In this document: one piece after another, positions 10,833-22,853 of the stretch | How positions within the stretch are numbered: position 1 is the stretch's first letter | Layout of the letters: each line of letters begins with the position of its first letter | NCBI GenBank assembly: GCA_963930655.1 | Contig: OZ005608.1 | Coordinates: forward strand, 13,516,001 to 13,580,000 | Length of the DNA stretch: 64,000 bases | Direction of reading: 5' to 3' | Source: Myrica gale | Lineage: Eukaryota > Streptophyta > Magnoliopsida > Fagales > Myricaceae | Made by a program: the position numbers and the translations under genes | The notes under the pieces: generated by a model | Databases searched by the model: none | The model's input: only the letters and a program-made list of their open reading frames with translations | What the model was told of the DNA's origin: nothing

Positions 10833-11110
10833 AACATCTTTTTTCCCGCCCCCGAGAAGATTTTCGTGCGGAAAAAATATTTATCTGAACGGGATTAGAT
10901 TTCCGCCGGTATTTGGAAACACTCCACTTTTCCGGTGCGAAAAACGAAGACGAAAACTACATGACGAAATTTTGATTTTTCAAAAACTCGGATATTTTTT
11001 TGTCGCAATTCGGCGCGAAAAACCTCTTTCAGCGACGTTGAATACCCGTGAATGGATGTATTTCCCCTGTGAGAGGGATCCATATAAGAAATCATTGCAA
11101 CAACCATAAC

Positions 11111-11229
11111 GGGTGCGATCATACCAGCACTAATGCACCGGATCCCATCAGAACTCCGCAGTTAAGCGTGCTTGGGCGAGAGTAGTACTAGGATGGGTGA
11201 CCTCCTGGGAAGTCCTCGTGTTGCACCCC
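11111..11229 (+). rRNA. 5S rRNA: 5S rRNA, complete
   Basis: Consensus; class A spacer upstream. Confidence 0.97.
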
Positions 11230-11507
11230 AACATCTTTTTTACCGCCCCCGAGAAGATTTTCGTGCGGAAAAAATATTTATCTGAACGGGATTAGATTTC
11301 CGCCGGTATTTGGAAACACTCCACTTTTCCGGTGCGAAAAACGAAGACGAAAACTACATGACGAAATTTTGATTTTTCAAAAACTCGGATATTTTTTTGT
11401 CGCAATTCGGCGCGAAAAACCTCTTTCAGCGACGTTGAATACCCGTGAATGGATGTATTTCCCCTGTGAGAGGGATCCATATAAGAAATCATTGCAACAA
11501 CCATAAC

Positions 11508-11569
11508 GGGTGCGATCATACCAGCACTAATGCACCGGATCCCATCAGAACTCCGCAGGGTTGCACCCC
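11508..11569 (+). pseudogene. truncated 5S rRNA gene
   Basis: Class A spacer upstream. Confidence 0.95.
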
Positions 11570-11848
11570 AACATCTTTTTTCCCGCCCCCGAGAAGATTT
11601 TCGTGCGGAAAAAATATTTATCTGAACGGGATTAGATTTCCGCCGGTATTTGAAAACACTCCACTTTTCCGGTGCGAAAAACGAAGACGAAAACTACATG
11701 ACGAAATTTTGATTTTTCAAAAACTCCGATATTTTTTTGTAGCAATTCGGCGCGAAAAACCTCTTTTCAGCGACGTTGAATACCCGTGAATGGATGTATT
11801 TCCCCTGTGAGAGGGATCCATATAAGAAATCATTGCAACAACCATAAC

Positions 11849-11967
11849 GGGTGCGATCATACCAGCACTAATGCACCGGATCCCATCAGAACTCCGCAGT
11901 TAAGCGTGCTTGGGCGAGAGTAGTACTAGGATGGGTGACCTCCTGGGAAGTCCTCGTGTTGCACCCC
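11849..11967 (+). rRNA. 5S rRNA: 5S rRNA, complete
   Basis: Consensus gene; class B spacer of 279 bp with the extra T. Confidence 0.97.
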
Positions 11968-12245
11968 AACATCTTTTTTACCGCCCCCGAGAAGATTTTC
12001 GTGCGGAAAAAATATTTATCTGAACGGGATTAGATTTCCGCCGGTATTTGGAAACACTCCACTTTTCCGGTGCGAAAAACGAAGACGAAAACTACATGAC
12101 GAAATTTTGATTTTTCAAAAACTCGGATATTTTTTTGTCGCAATTCGGCGCGAAAAACCTCTTTCAGCGACGTTGAATACCCGTGAATGGATGTATTTCC
12201 CCTGTGAGAGGGATCCATATAAGAAATCATTGCAACAACCATAAC

Positions 12246-12307
12246 GGGTGCGATCATACCAGCACTAATGCACCGGATCCCATCAGAACTCCGCAGGGTT
12301 GCACCCC
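12246..12307 (+). pseudogene. truncated 5S rRNA gene
   Basis: Class A spacer upstream. Confidence 0.95.
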
Positions 12308-12585
12308 AACATCTTTTTTCCCGCCCCCGAGAAGATTTTCGTGCGGAAAAAATATTTATCTGAACGGGATTAGATTTCCGCCGGTATTTGAAAACACTCC
12401 ACTTTTCCGGTGCGAAAAACGAAGACGAAAACTACATGACGAAATTTTGATTTTTCAAAAACTCGGATATTTTTTTGTAGCAATTCGGCGCGAAAAACCT
12501 CTTTCAGCGACGTTGAATACCCGTGAATGGATGTATTTCCCCTGTGAGAGGGATCCATATAAGAAATCATTGCAACAACCATAAC

Positions 12586-12704
12586 GGGTGCGATCATACC
12601 AGCACTAATGCACCGGATCCCATCAGAACTCCGCAGTTAAGCGTGCTTGGGCGAGAGTAGAACTAGGATGGGTGACCTCCTGGGAAGTCCTCGTGTTGCA
12701 CCCC
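12586..12704 (+). rRNA. 5S rRNA: 5S rRNA, complete, T76A variant
   Basis: T76A at 12661; spacer M1 upstream; block copy of 8106. Confidence 0.95.
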
Positions 12705-12982
12705 AACATCTTTTTTACCGCCCCCGAGAAGATTTTCGTGCGGAAAAAATATTTATCTGAACGGGATTAGATTTCCGCCGGTATTTGGAAACACTCCACT
12801 TTTCCGGTGCGAAAAACGAAGACGAAAACTACATGACGAAATTTTGATTTTTCAAAAACTCGGATATTTTTTTGTCGCAATTCGGCGCGAAAAACCTCTT
12901 TCAGCGACGTTTAATACCCGTGAATGGATGTATTTCCCCTGTGAGAGGGATCCATATAAGAAATCATTGCAACAACCATAAC

Positions 12983-13044
12983 GGGTGCGATCATACCAGC
13001 ACTAATGCACCGGATCCCATCAGAACTCCGCAGGGTTGCACCCC
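12983..13044 (+). pseudogene. truncated 5S rRNA gene
   Basis: Class A spacer with the gtttaa marker. Confidence 0.95.
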
Positions 13045-13322
13045 AACATCTTTTTTCCCGCCCCCGAGAAAATTTTCGTGCGGAAAAAATATTTATTTGA
13101 ACGGGATTAGATTTCCGCCGGTATTTGAAAACACTCCACTTTTCCGGTGCGAAAAACGAAGACGAAAACTACATGACGAAATTTTGATTTTTCAAAAACT
13201 CCGATATTTTTTTGTAGCAATTCGGCGCGAAAAACCTCTTTCAGCGACGTTGAATACCCGTGAATGGATGTATTTCCCCTGTGAGAGGGATCCATATAAG
13301 AAATCATTGCAACAACCATAAC

Positions 13323-13441
13323 GGGTGCGATCATACCAGCACTAATGCACCGGATCCCATCAGAACTCCGCAGTTAAGCGTGCTTGGGCGAGAGTAGTAC
13401 TAGGATGGGTGACCTCCTGGGAAGTCCTCGTGTTGCACCCC
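13323..13441 (+). rRNA. 5S rRNA: 5S rRNA, complete
   Basis: Consensus gene; class B spacer with the gaaaattttcg marker. Confidence 0.97.
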
Positions 13442-13719
13442 AACATCTTTTTTCCCGCCCCCGAGAAGATTTTCGTGCGGAAAAAATATTTATCTGAACG
13501 GGATTAGATTTCCGCCGGTATTTGGAAACACTCCACTTTTCCGGTGCGAAAAACGAAGACGAAAACTACATGACGAAATTTTGATTTTTCAAAAACTCGG
13601 ATATTTTTTTGTCGCAATTCGGCGCGAAAAACCTCTTTCAGCGACGTTGAATACCCGTGAATGGATGTATTTCCCCTGTGAGAGGGATCCATATAAGAAA
13701 TCATTGCAACAACCATAAC

Positions 13720-13838
13720 GGGTGCGATCATACCAGCACTAATGCACCGGATCCCATCAGAACTCCGCAGTTAAGCGTGCTTGGGCGAGAGTAGTACTAG
13801 GATGGGTGACCTCCTGGGAAGTCCTCGTGTTGCACCCC
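13720..13838 (+). rRNA. 5S rRNA: 5S rRNA, complete
   Basis: Consensus; class A spacer upstream. Confidence 0.97.
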
Positions 13839-14116
13839 AACATCTTTTTTACCGCCCCCGAGAAGATTTTCGTGCGGAAAAAATATTTATCTGAACGGGA
13901 TTAGATTTCCGCCGGTATTTGGAAACACTCCACTTTTCCGGTGCGAAAAACGAAGACGAAAACTACATGACGAAATTTTGATTTTTCAAAAACTCGGATA
14001 TTTTTTTGTCGCAATTCGGCGCGAAAAACCTCTTTCAGCGACGTTGAATACCCGTGAATGGATGTATTTCCCCTGTGAGAGGGATCCATATAAGAAATCA
14101 TTGCAACAACCATAAC

Positions 14117-14178
14117 GGGTGCGATCATACCAGCACTAATGCACCGGATCCCATCAGAACTCCGCAGGGTTGCACCCC
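14117..14178 (+). pseudogene. truncated 5S rRNA gene
   Basis: Class A spacer upstream. Confidence 0.95.
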
Positions 14179-14456
14179 AACATCTTTTTTCCCGCCCCCG
14201 AGAAGATTTTCGTGCGGAAAAAATATTTATCTGAACGGGATTAGATTTCCGCCGGTATTTGAAAACACTCCACTTTTTCGGTGCGAAAAACGAAGACGAA
14301 AACTACATGACGAAATTTTGATTTTTCAAAAACTCCGATATTTTTTTGTAGCAATTCGGCGCGAAAAACCTCTTTCAGCGACGTTGAATACCCGTGAATG
14401 GATGTATTTCCCCTGTGAGAGGGATCCATATAAGAAATCATTGCAACAACCATAAC

Positions 14457-14575
14457 GGGTGCGATCATACCAGCACTAATGCACCGGATCCCATCAGAAC
14501 TCCGCAGTTAAGCGTGCTTGGGCGAGAGTAGTACTAGGATGGGTGACCTCCTGGGAAGTCCTCGTGTTGCACCCC
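14457..14575 (+). rRNA. 5S rRNA: 5S rRNA, complete
   Basis: Consensus gene; class B spacer with the tttcgg marker. Confidence 0.97.
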
Positions 14576-14853
14576 AACATCTTTTTTACCGCCCCCGAGA
14601 AGATTTTCGTGCGGAAAAAATATTTATCTGAACGGGATTAGATTTCCGCCGGTATTTGGAAACACTCCACTTTTCCGGTGCGAAAAACGAAGACGAAAAC
14701 TACATGACGAAATTTTGATTTTTCAAAAACTCGGATATTTTTTTGTCGCAATTCGGCGCGAAAAACCTCTTTCAGCGACGTTTAATACCCGTGAATGGAT
14801 GTATTTCCCCTGTGAGAGGGATCCATATAAGAAATCATTGCAACAACCATAAC

Positions 14854-14915
14854 GGGTGCGATCATACCAGCACTAATGCACCGGATCCCATCAGAACTCC
14901 GCAGGGTTGCACCCC
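14854..14915 (+). pseudogene. truncated 5S rRNA gene
   Basis: Class A spacer with the gtttaa marker. Confidence 0.95.
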
Positions 14916-15193
14916 AACATCTTTTTTCCCGCCCCCGAGAAAATTTTCGTGCGGAAAAAATATTTATTTGAACGGGATTAGATTTCCGCCGGTATTTGAA
15001 AACACTCCACTTTTCCGGTGCGAAAAACGAAGACGAAAACTACATGACGAAATTTTGATTTTTCAAAAACTCCGATATTTTTTTGTAGCAATTCGGCGCG
15101 AAAAACCTCTTTCAGCGACGTTGAATACCCGTGAATGGATGTATTTCCCCTGTGAGAGGGATCCATATAAGAAATCATTGCAACAACCATAAC

Positions 15194-15312
15194 GGGTGCG
15201 ATCATACCAGCACTAATGCACCGGATCCCATCAGAACTCCGCAGTTAAGCGTGCTTGGGCGAGAGTAGTACTAGGATGGGTGACCTCCTGGGAAGTCCTC
15301 GTGTTGCACCCC
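15194..15312 (+). rRNA. 5S rRNA: 5S rRNA, complete
   Basis: Consensus gene; class B spacer with the gaaaattttcg marker. Confidence 0.97.
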
Positions 15313-15590
15313 AACATCTTTTTTCCCGCCCCCGAGAAGATTTTCGTGCGGAAAAAATATTTATCTGAACGGGATTAGATTTCCGCCGGTATTTGGAAAC
15401 ACTCCACTTTTCCGGTGCGAAAAACGAAGACGAAAACTACATGACGAAATTTTGATTTTTCAAAAACTCGGATATTTTTTTGTCGCAATTCGGCGCGAAA
15501 AACCTCTTTCAGCGACGTTGAATACCCGTGAATGGATGTATTTCCCCTGTGAGAGGGATCCATATAAGAAATCATTGCAACAACCATAAC

Positions 15591-15709
15591 GGGTGCGATC
15601 ATACCAGCACTAATGCACCGGATCCCATCAGAACTCCGCAGTTAAGCGTGCTTGGGCGAGAGTAGTACTAGGATGGGTGACCTCCTGGGAAGTCCTCGTG
15701 TTGCACCCC
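15591..15709 (+). rRNA. 5S rRNA: 5S rRNA, complete
   Basis: Consensus; class A spacer upstream. Confidence 0.97.
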
Positions 15710-15987
15710 AACATCTTTTTTACCGCCCCCGAGAAGATTTTCGTGCGGAAAAAATATTTATCTGAACGGGATTAGATTTCCGCCGGTATTTGGAAACACT
15801 CCACTTTTCCGGTGCGAAAAACGAAGACGAAAACTACATGACGAAATTTTGATTTTTCAAAAACTCGGATATTTTTTTGTCGCAATTCGGCGCGAAAAAC
15901 CTCTTTCAGCGACGTTGAATACCCGTGAATGGATGTATTTCCCCTGTGAGAGGGATCCATATAAGAAATCATTGCAACAACCATAAC

Positions 15988-16049
15988 GGGTGCGATCATA
16001 CCAGCACTAATGCACCGGATCCCATCAGAACTCCGCAGGGTTGCACCCC
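15988..16049 (+). pseudogene. truncated 5S rRNA gene
   Basis: Class A spacer upstream. Confidence 0.95.
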
Positions 16050-16327
16050 AACATCTTTTTTCCCGCCCCCGAGAAGATTTTCGTGCGGAAAAAATATTTA
16101 TCTGAACGGGATTAGATTTCCGCCGGTATTTGAAAACACTCCACTTTTTCGGTGCGAAAAACGAAGACGAAAACTACATGACGAAATTTTGATTTTTCAA
16201 AAACTCCGATATTTTTTTGTAGCAATTCGGCGCGAAAAACCTCTTTCAGCGACGTTGAATACCCGTGAATGGATGTATTTCCCCTGTGAGAGGGATCCAT
16301 ATAAGAAATCATTGCAACAACCATAAC

Positions 16328-16446
16328 GGGTGCGATCATACCAGCACTAATGCACCGGATCCCATCAGAACTCCGCAGTTAAGCGTGCTTGGGCGAGAGT
16401 AGTACTAGGATGGGTGACCTCCTGGGAAGTCCTCGTGTTGCACCCC
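16328..16446 (+). rRNA. 5S rRNA: 5S rRNA, complete
   Basis: Consensus gene; class B spacer with the tttcgg marker. Confidence 0.97.
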
Positions 16447-16724
16447 AACATCTTTTTTCCCGCCCCCGAGAAGATTTTCGTGCGGAAAAAATATTTATCT
16501 GAACGGGATTAGATTTCCGCCGGTATTTGGAAACACTCCACTTTTCCGGTGCGAAAAACGAAGACGAAAACTACATGACGAAATTTTGATTTTTCAAAAA
16601 CTCGGATATTTTTTTGTCGCAATTCGGCGCGAAAAACCTCTTTCAGCGACGTTGAATACCCGTGAATGGATGTATTTCCCCTGTGAGAGGGATCCATATA
16701 AGAAATCATTGCAACAACCATAAC

Positions 16725-16843
16725 GGGTGCGATCATACCAGCACTAATGCACCGGATCCCATCAGAACTCCGCAGTTAAGCGTGCTTGGGCGAGAGTAGT
16801 ACTAGGATGGGTGACCTCCTGGGAAGTCCTCGTGTTGCACCCC
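16725..16843 (+). rRNA. 5S rRNA: 5S rRNA, complete
   Basis: Consensus; class A spacer upstream. Confidence 0.97.
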
Positions 16844-17121
16844 AACATCTTTTTTACCGCCCCCGAGAAGATTTTCGTGCGGAAAAAATATTTATCTGAA
16901 CGGGATTAGATTTCCGCCGGTATTTGGAAACACTCCACTTTTCCGGTGCGAAAAACGAAGACGAAAACTACATGACGAAATTTTGATTTTTCAAAAACTC
17001 GGATATTTTTTTGTCGCAATTCGGCGCGAAAAACCTCTTTCAGCGACGTTGAATACCCGTGAATGGATGTATTTCCCCTGTGAGAGGGATCCATATAAGA
17101 AATCATTGCAACAACCATAAC

Positions 17122-17183
17122 GGGTGCGATCATACCAGCACTAATGCACCGGATCCCATCAGAACTCCGCAGGGTTGCACCCC
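17122..17183 (+). pseudogene. truncated 5S rRNA gene
   Basis: Class A spacer upstream. Confidence 0.95.
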
Positions 17184-17461
17184 AACATCTTTTTTCCCGC
17201 CCCCGAGAAGATTTTCGTGCGGAAAAAATATTTATCTGAACGGGATTAGATTTCCGCCGGTATTTGAAAACACTCCACTTTTTCGGTGCGAAAAACGAAG
17301 ACGAAAACTACATGACGAAATTTTGATTTTTCAAAAACTCCGATATTTTTTTGTAGCAATTCGGCGCGAAAAACCTCTTTCAGCGACGTTGAATACCCGT
17401 GAATGGATGTATTTCCCCTGTGAGAGGGATCCATATAAGAAATCATTGCAACAACCATAAC

Positions 17462-17580
17462 GGGTGCGATCATACCAGCACTAATGCACCGGATCCCATC
17501 AGAACTCCGCAGTTAAGCGTGCTTGGGCGAGAGTAGTACTAGGATGGGTGACCTCCTGGGAAGTCCTCGTGTTGCACCCC
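17462..17580 (+). rRNA. 5S rRNA: 5S rRNA, complete
   Basis: Consensus gene; class B spacer with the tttcgg marker. Confidence 0.97.
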
Positions 17581-17858
17581 AACATCTTTTTTCCCGCCCC
17601 CGAGAAGATTTTCGTGCGGAAAAAATATTTATCTGAACGGGATTAGATTTCCGCCGGTATTTGAAAACACTCCACTTTTCCGGTGCGAAAAACGAAGACG
17701 AAAACTACATGACGAAATTTTGATTTTTCAAAAACTCGGATATTTTTTTGTCGCAATTCGGCGCGAAAAACCTCTTTCAGCGACGTTGAATACCCGTGAA
17801 TGGATGTATTTCCCCTGTGAGAGGGATCCATATAAGAAATCATTGCAACAACCATAAC

Positions 17859-17977
17859 GGGTGCGATCATACCAGCACTAATGCACCGGATCCCATCAGA
17901 ACTCCGCAGTTAAGCGTGCTTGGGCGAGAGTAGTACTAGGATGGGTGACCTCCTGGGAAGTCCTCGTGTTGCACCCC
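17859..17977 (+). rRNA. 5S rRNA: 5S rRNA, complete
   Basis: Consensus gene, class A spacer. The base just before the downstream T6 terminator is A instead of C; the T6 is kept. Confidence 0.97.
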
Positions 17978-18255
17978 AACATATTTTTTACCGCCCCCGA
18001 GAAGATTTTCGTGCGGAAAAAATATTTATCTGAACGGGATTAGATTTCCGCCGGTATTTGGAAACACTCCACTTTTCCGGTGCGAAAAACGAAGACGAAA
18101 ACTACATGACGAAATTTTGATTTTTCAAAAACTCGGATATTTTTTTGTCGCAATTCGGCGCGAAAAACCTCTTTCAGCGACGTTGAATACCCGTGAATGG
18201 ATGTATTTCCCCTGTGAGAGGGATCCATATAAGAAATCATTGCAACAACCATAAC

Positions 18256-18317
18256 GGGTGCGATCATACCAGCACTAATGCACCGGATCCCATCAGAACT
18301 CCGCAGGGTTGCACCCC
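18256..18317 (+). pseudogene. truncated 5S rRNA gene
   Basis: Class A spacer upstream. Confidence 0.95.
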
Positions 18318-18595
18318 AACATCTTTTTTCCCGCCCCCGAGAAGATTTTCGTGCGGAAAAAATATTTATCTGAACGGGATTAGATTTCCGCCGGTATTTG
18401 AAAACACTCCACTTTTCCGGTGCGAAAAACGAAGACGAAAACTACATGACGAAATTTTGATTTTTCAAAAACTCCGATATTTTTTTGTAGCAATTCGGCG
18501 CGAAAAACCTCTTTCAGCGACGTTGAATACCCGTGAATGGATGTATTTCCCCTGTGAGAGGGATCCATATAAGAAATCATTGCAACAACCATAAC

Positions 18596-18714
18596 GGGTG
18601 CGATCATACCAGCACTAATGCACCGGATCCCATCAGAACTCCGCAGTTAAGCGTGCTTGGGCGAGAGTAGTACTAGGATGGGTGACCTCCTGGGAAGTCC
18701 TCGTGTTGCACCCC
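18596..18714 (+). rRNA. 5S rRNA: 5S rRNA, complete
   Basis: Consensus; class B spacer upstream. Confidence 0.97.
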
Positions 18715-18992
18715 AACATCTTTTTTCCCGCCCCCGAGAAGATTTTCGTGCGGAAAAAATATTTATCTGAACGGGATTAGATTTCCGCCGGTATTTGGAA
18801 ACACTCCACTTTTCCGGTGCGAAAAACGAAGACGAAAACTACATGACGAAATTTTGATTTTTCAAAAACTCGGATATTTTTTTGTCGCAATTCGGCGCGA
18901 AAAACCTCTTTCAGCGACGTTGAATACCCGTGAATGGATGTATTTCCCCTGTGAGAGGGATCCATATAAGAAATCATTGCAACAACCATAAC

Positions 18993-19111
18993 GGGTGCGA
19001 TCATACCAGCACTAATGCACCGGATCCCATCAGAACTCCGCAGTTAAGCGTGCTTGGGCGAGAGTAGTACTAGGATGGGTGACCTCCTGGGAAGTCCTCG
19101 TGTTGCACCCC
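18993..19111 (+). rRNA. 5S rRNA: 5S rRNA, complete
   Basis: Consensus; class A spacer upstream. Confidence 0.97.
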
Positions 19112-19389
19112 AACATCTTTTTTACCGCCCCCGAGAAGATTTTCGTGCGGAAAAAATATTTATCTGAACGGGATTAGATTTCCGCCGGTATTTGGAAACA
19201 CTCCACTTTTCCGGTGCGAAAAACGAAGACGAAAACTACATGACGAAATTTTGATTTTTCAAAAACTCGGATATTTTTTTGTCGCAATTCGGCGCGAAAA
19301 ACCTCTTTCAGCGACGTTGAATACCCGTGAATGGATGTATTTCCCCTGTGAGAGGGATCCATATAAGAAATCATTGCAACAACCATAAC

Positions 19390-19451
19390 GGGTGCGATCA
19401 TACCAGCACTAATGCACCGGATCCCATCAGAACTCCGCAGGGTTGCACCCC
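19390..19451 (+). pseudogene. truncated 5S rRNA gene
   Basis: Class A spacer upstream. Confidence 0.95.
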
Positions 19452-19729
19452 AACATCTTTTTTCCCGCCCCCGAGAAGATTTTCGTGCGGAAAAAATATT
19501 TATCTGAACGGGATTAGATTTCCGCCGGTATTTGAAAACACTCCACTTTTTCGGTGCGAAAAACGAAGACGAAAACTACATGACGAAATTTTGATTTTTC
19601 AAAAACTCCGATATTTTTTTGTAGCAATTCGGCGCGAAAAACCTCTTTCAGCGACGTTGAATACCCGTGAATGGATGTATTTCCCCTGTGAGAGGGATCC
19701 ATATAAGAAATCATTGCAACAACCATAAC

Positions 19730-19848
19730 GGGTGCGATCATACCAGCACTAATGCACCGGATCCCATCAGAACTCCGCAGTTAAGCGTGCTTGGGCGAGA
19801 GTAGTACTAGGATGGGTGACCTCCTGGGAAGTCCTCGTGTTGCACCCC
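19730..19848 (+). rRNA. 5S rRNA: 5S rRNA, complete
   Basis: Consensus gene; class B spacer with the tttcgg marker. Confidence 0.97.
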
Positions 19849-20126
19849 AACATCTTTTTTACCGCCCCCGAGAAGATTTTCGTGCGGAAAAAATATTTAT
19901 CTGAACGGGATTAGATTTCCGCCGGTATTTGGAAACACTCCACTTTTCCGGTGCGAAAAACGAAGACGAAAACTACATGACGAAATTTTGATTTTTCAAA
20001 AACTCGGATATTTTTTTGTCGCAATTCGGCGCGAAAAACCTCTTTCAGCGACGTTGAATACCCGTGAATGGATGTATTTCCCCTGTGAGAGGGATCCATA
20101 TAAGAAATCATTGCAACAACCATAAC

Positions 20127-20188
20127 GGGTGCGATCATACCAGCACTAATGCACCGGATCCCATCAGAACTCCGCAGGGTTGCACCCC
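20127..20188 (+). pseudogene. truncated 5S rRNA gene
   Basis: Class A spacer upstream. Confidence 0.95.
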
Positions 20189-20466
20189 AACATCTTTTTT
20201 CCCGCCCCCGAGAAGATTTTCGTGCGGAAAAAATATTTATCTGAACGGGATTAGATTTCCGCCGGTATTTGAAAACACTCCACTTTTCCGGTGCGAAAAA
20301 CGAAGACGAAAACTACATGACGAAATTTTGATTTTTCAAAAACTCGGATATTTTTTTGTAGCAATTCGGCGCGAAAAACCTCTTTCAGCGACGTTGAATA
20401 CCCGTGAATGGATGTATTTCCCCTGTGAGAGGGATCCATATAAGAAATCATTGCAACAACCATAAC

Positions 20467-20585
20467 GGGTGCGATCATACCAGCACTAATGCACCGGATC
20501 CCATCAGAACTCCGCAGTTAAGCGTGCTTGGGCGAGAGTAGTACTAGGATGGGTGACCTCCTGGGAAGTCCTCGTGTTGCACCCC
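20467..20585 (+). rRNA. 5S rRNA: 5S rRNA, complete
   Basis: Consensus gene; mixed spacer M1 upstream, as at 8106 but without T76A. Confidence 0.97.
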
Positions 20586-20863
20586 AACATCTTTTTTACC
20601 GCCCCCGAGAAGATTTTCGTGCGGAAAAAATATTTATCTGAACGGGATTAGATTTCCGCCGGTATTTGGAAACACTCCACTTTTCCGGTGCGAAAAACGA
20701 AGACGAAAACTACATGACGAAATTTTGATTTTTCAAAAACTCGGATATTTTTTTGTCGCAATTCGGCGCGAAAAACCTCTTTCAGCGACGTTGAATACCC
20801 GTGAATGGATGTATTTCCCCTGTGAGAGGGATCCATATAAGAAATCATTGCAACAACCATAAC

Positions 20864-20925
20864 GGGTGCGATCATACCAGCACTAATGCACCGGATCCCA
20901 TCAGAACTCCGCAGGGTTGCACCCC
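20864..20925 (+). pseudogene. truncated 5S rRNA gene
   Basis: Class A spacer upstream. Confidence 0.95.
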
Positions 20926-21203
20926 AACATCTTTTTTCCCGCCCCCGAGAAGATTTTCGTGCGGAAAAAATATTTATCTGAACGGGATTAGATTTCCGCC
21001 GGTATTTGAAAACACTCCACTTTTTCGGTGCGAAAAACGAAGACGAAAACTACATGACGAAATTTTGATTTTTCAAAAACTCCGATATTTTTTTGTAGCA
21101 ATTCGGCGCGAAAAACCTCTTTCAGCGACGTTGAATACCCGTGAATGGATGTATTTCCCCTGTGAGAGGGATCCATATAAGAAATCATTGCAACAACCAT
21201 AAC

Positions 21204-21322
21204 GGGTGCGATCATACCAGCACTAATGCACCGGATCCCATCAGAACTCCGCAGTTAAGCGTGCTTGGGCGAGAGTAGTACTAGGATGGGTGACCTCCTG
21301 GGAAGTCCTCGTGTTGCACCCC
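21204..21322 (+). rRNA. 5S rRNA: 5S rRNA, complete
   Basis: Consensus gene; class B spacer with the tttcgg marker. Confidence 0.97.
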
Positions 21323-21600
21323 AACATCTTTTTTACCGCCCCCGAGAAGATTTTCGTGCGGAAAAAATATTTATCTGAACGGGATTAGATTTCCGCCGGT
21401 ATTTGGAAACACTCCACTTTTCCGGTGCGAAAAACGAAGACGAAAACTACATGACGAAATTTTGATTTTTCAAAAACTCCGATATTTTTTTGTAGCAATT
21501 CGGCGCGAAAAACCTCTTTCAGCGACGTTGAATACCCGTGAATGGATGTATTTCCCCTGTGAGAGGGATCCATATAAGAAATCATTGCAACAACCATAAC

Positions 21601-21719
21601 GGGTGCGATCATACCAGCACTAATGCACCGGATCCCATCAGAACTCCGCAGTTAAGCGTGCTTGGGCGAGAGTAGTACTAGGATGGGTGACCTCCTGGGA
21701 AGTCCTCGTGTTGCACCCC
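21601..21719 (+). rRNA. 5S rRNA: 5S rRNA, complete
   Basis: Consensus gene. Class B spacer follows a full gene here, against the usual linkage. Confidence 0.97.
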
Positions 21720-21997
21720 AACATCTTTTTTCCCGCCCCCGAGAAGATTTTCGTGCGGAAAAAATATTTATCTGAACGGGATTAGATTTCCGCCGGTATT
21801 TGAAAACACTCCACTTTTCCGGTGCGAAAAACGAAGACGAAAACTACATGACGAAATTTTGATTTTTCAAAAACTCGGATATTTTTTTGTCGCAATTCGG
21901 CGCGAAAAACCTCTTTCAGCGACGTTAAATACCCGTGAATGGATGTATTTCCCCTGTGAGAGGGATCCATATAAGAAATCATTGCAACAACCATAAC

Positions 21998-22116
21998 GGG
22001 TGCGATCATACCAGCACTAATGCACCGGATCCCATCAGAACTCCGCAGTTAAGCGTGCTTGGGCGAGAGTAGTACTAGGATGGGTGACCTCCTGGGAAGT
22101 CCTCGTGTTGCACCCC
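21998..22116 (+). rRNA. 5S rRNA: 5S rRNA, complete
   Basis: Consensus gene; class A spacer with a private G to A (gacgttaaat). Confidence 0.97.
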
Positions 22117-22394
22117 AACATCTTTTTTACCGCCCCCGAGAAGATTTTCGTGCGGAAAAAATATTTATCTGAACGGGATTAGATTTCCGCCGGTATTTGG
22201 AAACACTCCACTTTTCCGGTGCGAAAAACGAAGACGAAAACTACATGACGAAATTTTGATTTTTCAAAAACTCGGATATTTTTTTGTCGCAATTCGGCGC
22301 GAAAAACCTCTTTCAGCGACGTTGAATACCCGTGAATGGATGTATTTCCCCTGTGAGAGGGATCCATATAAGAAATCATTGCAACAACCATAAC

Positions 22395-22456
22395 GGGTGC
22401 GATCATACCAGCACTAATGCACCGGATCCCATCAGAACTCCGCAGGGTTGCACCCC
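22395..22456 (+). pseudogene. truncated 5S rRNA gene
   Basis: Class A spacer upstream. Confidence 0.95.
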
Positions 22457-22734
22457 AACATCTTTTTTCCCGCCCCCGAGAAGATTTTCGTGCGGAAAAA
22501 ATATTTATCTGAACGGGATTAGATTTCCGCCGGTATTTGAAAACACTCCACTTTTCCGGTGCGAAAAACGAAGACGAAAACTACATGACGAAATTTTGAT
22601 TTTTCAAAAACTCCGATATTTTTTTGTAGCAATTCGGCGCGAAAAACCTCTTTCAGCGACGTTGAATACCCGTGAATGGATGTATTTCCCCTGTGAGAGG
22701 GATCCATATAAGAAATCATTGCAACAACCATAAC

Positions 22735-22853
22735 GGGTGCGATCATACCAGCACTAATGCACCGGATCCCATCAGAACTCCGCAGTTAAGCGTGCTTGGG
22801 CGAGAGTAGTACTAGGATGGGTGACCTCCTGGGAAGTCCTCGTGTTGCACCCC
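22735..22853 (+). rRNA. 5S rRNA: 5S rRNA, complete
   Basis: Consensus; class B spacer upstream. Confidence 0.97.

Larger units (their letters stand above)
7090..16049 (+). repeat. two tandem copies of a 4480-bp block of 12 units
   Basis: The order of full and truncated genes from 7369 to 11508 repeats exactly from 11849 to 15988. Private markers recur 4480 bp apart: an extra T in the spacer before 7369 and 11849, T76A at 8181 and 12661, gtttaa spacers before 8503 and 12983, and tttcgg spacers before 9977 and 14457. Identity seems to extend left to about 6432. Inside each block is a five-unit 1871-bp repeat (8503 to 10374, 12983 to 14854). Confidence 0.9.
15194..19848 (+). repeat. 1134-bp trimer repeat (full-full-truncated), four copies
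   Basis: Full genes at 15194, 16328, 17462, 18596 and 19730 are exactly 1134 bp apart, each leading a full-full-truncated trimer with B, A, A spacers. The copies are not identical: the tttcgg marker is present before 16328, 17462 and 19730 but absent before 18596. Confidence 0.9.
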
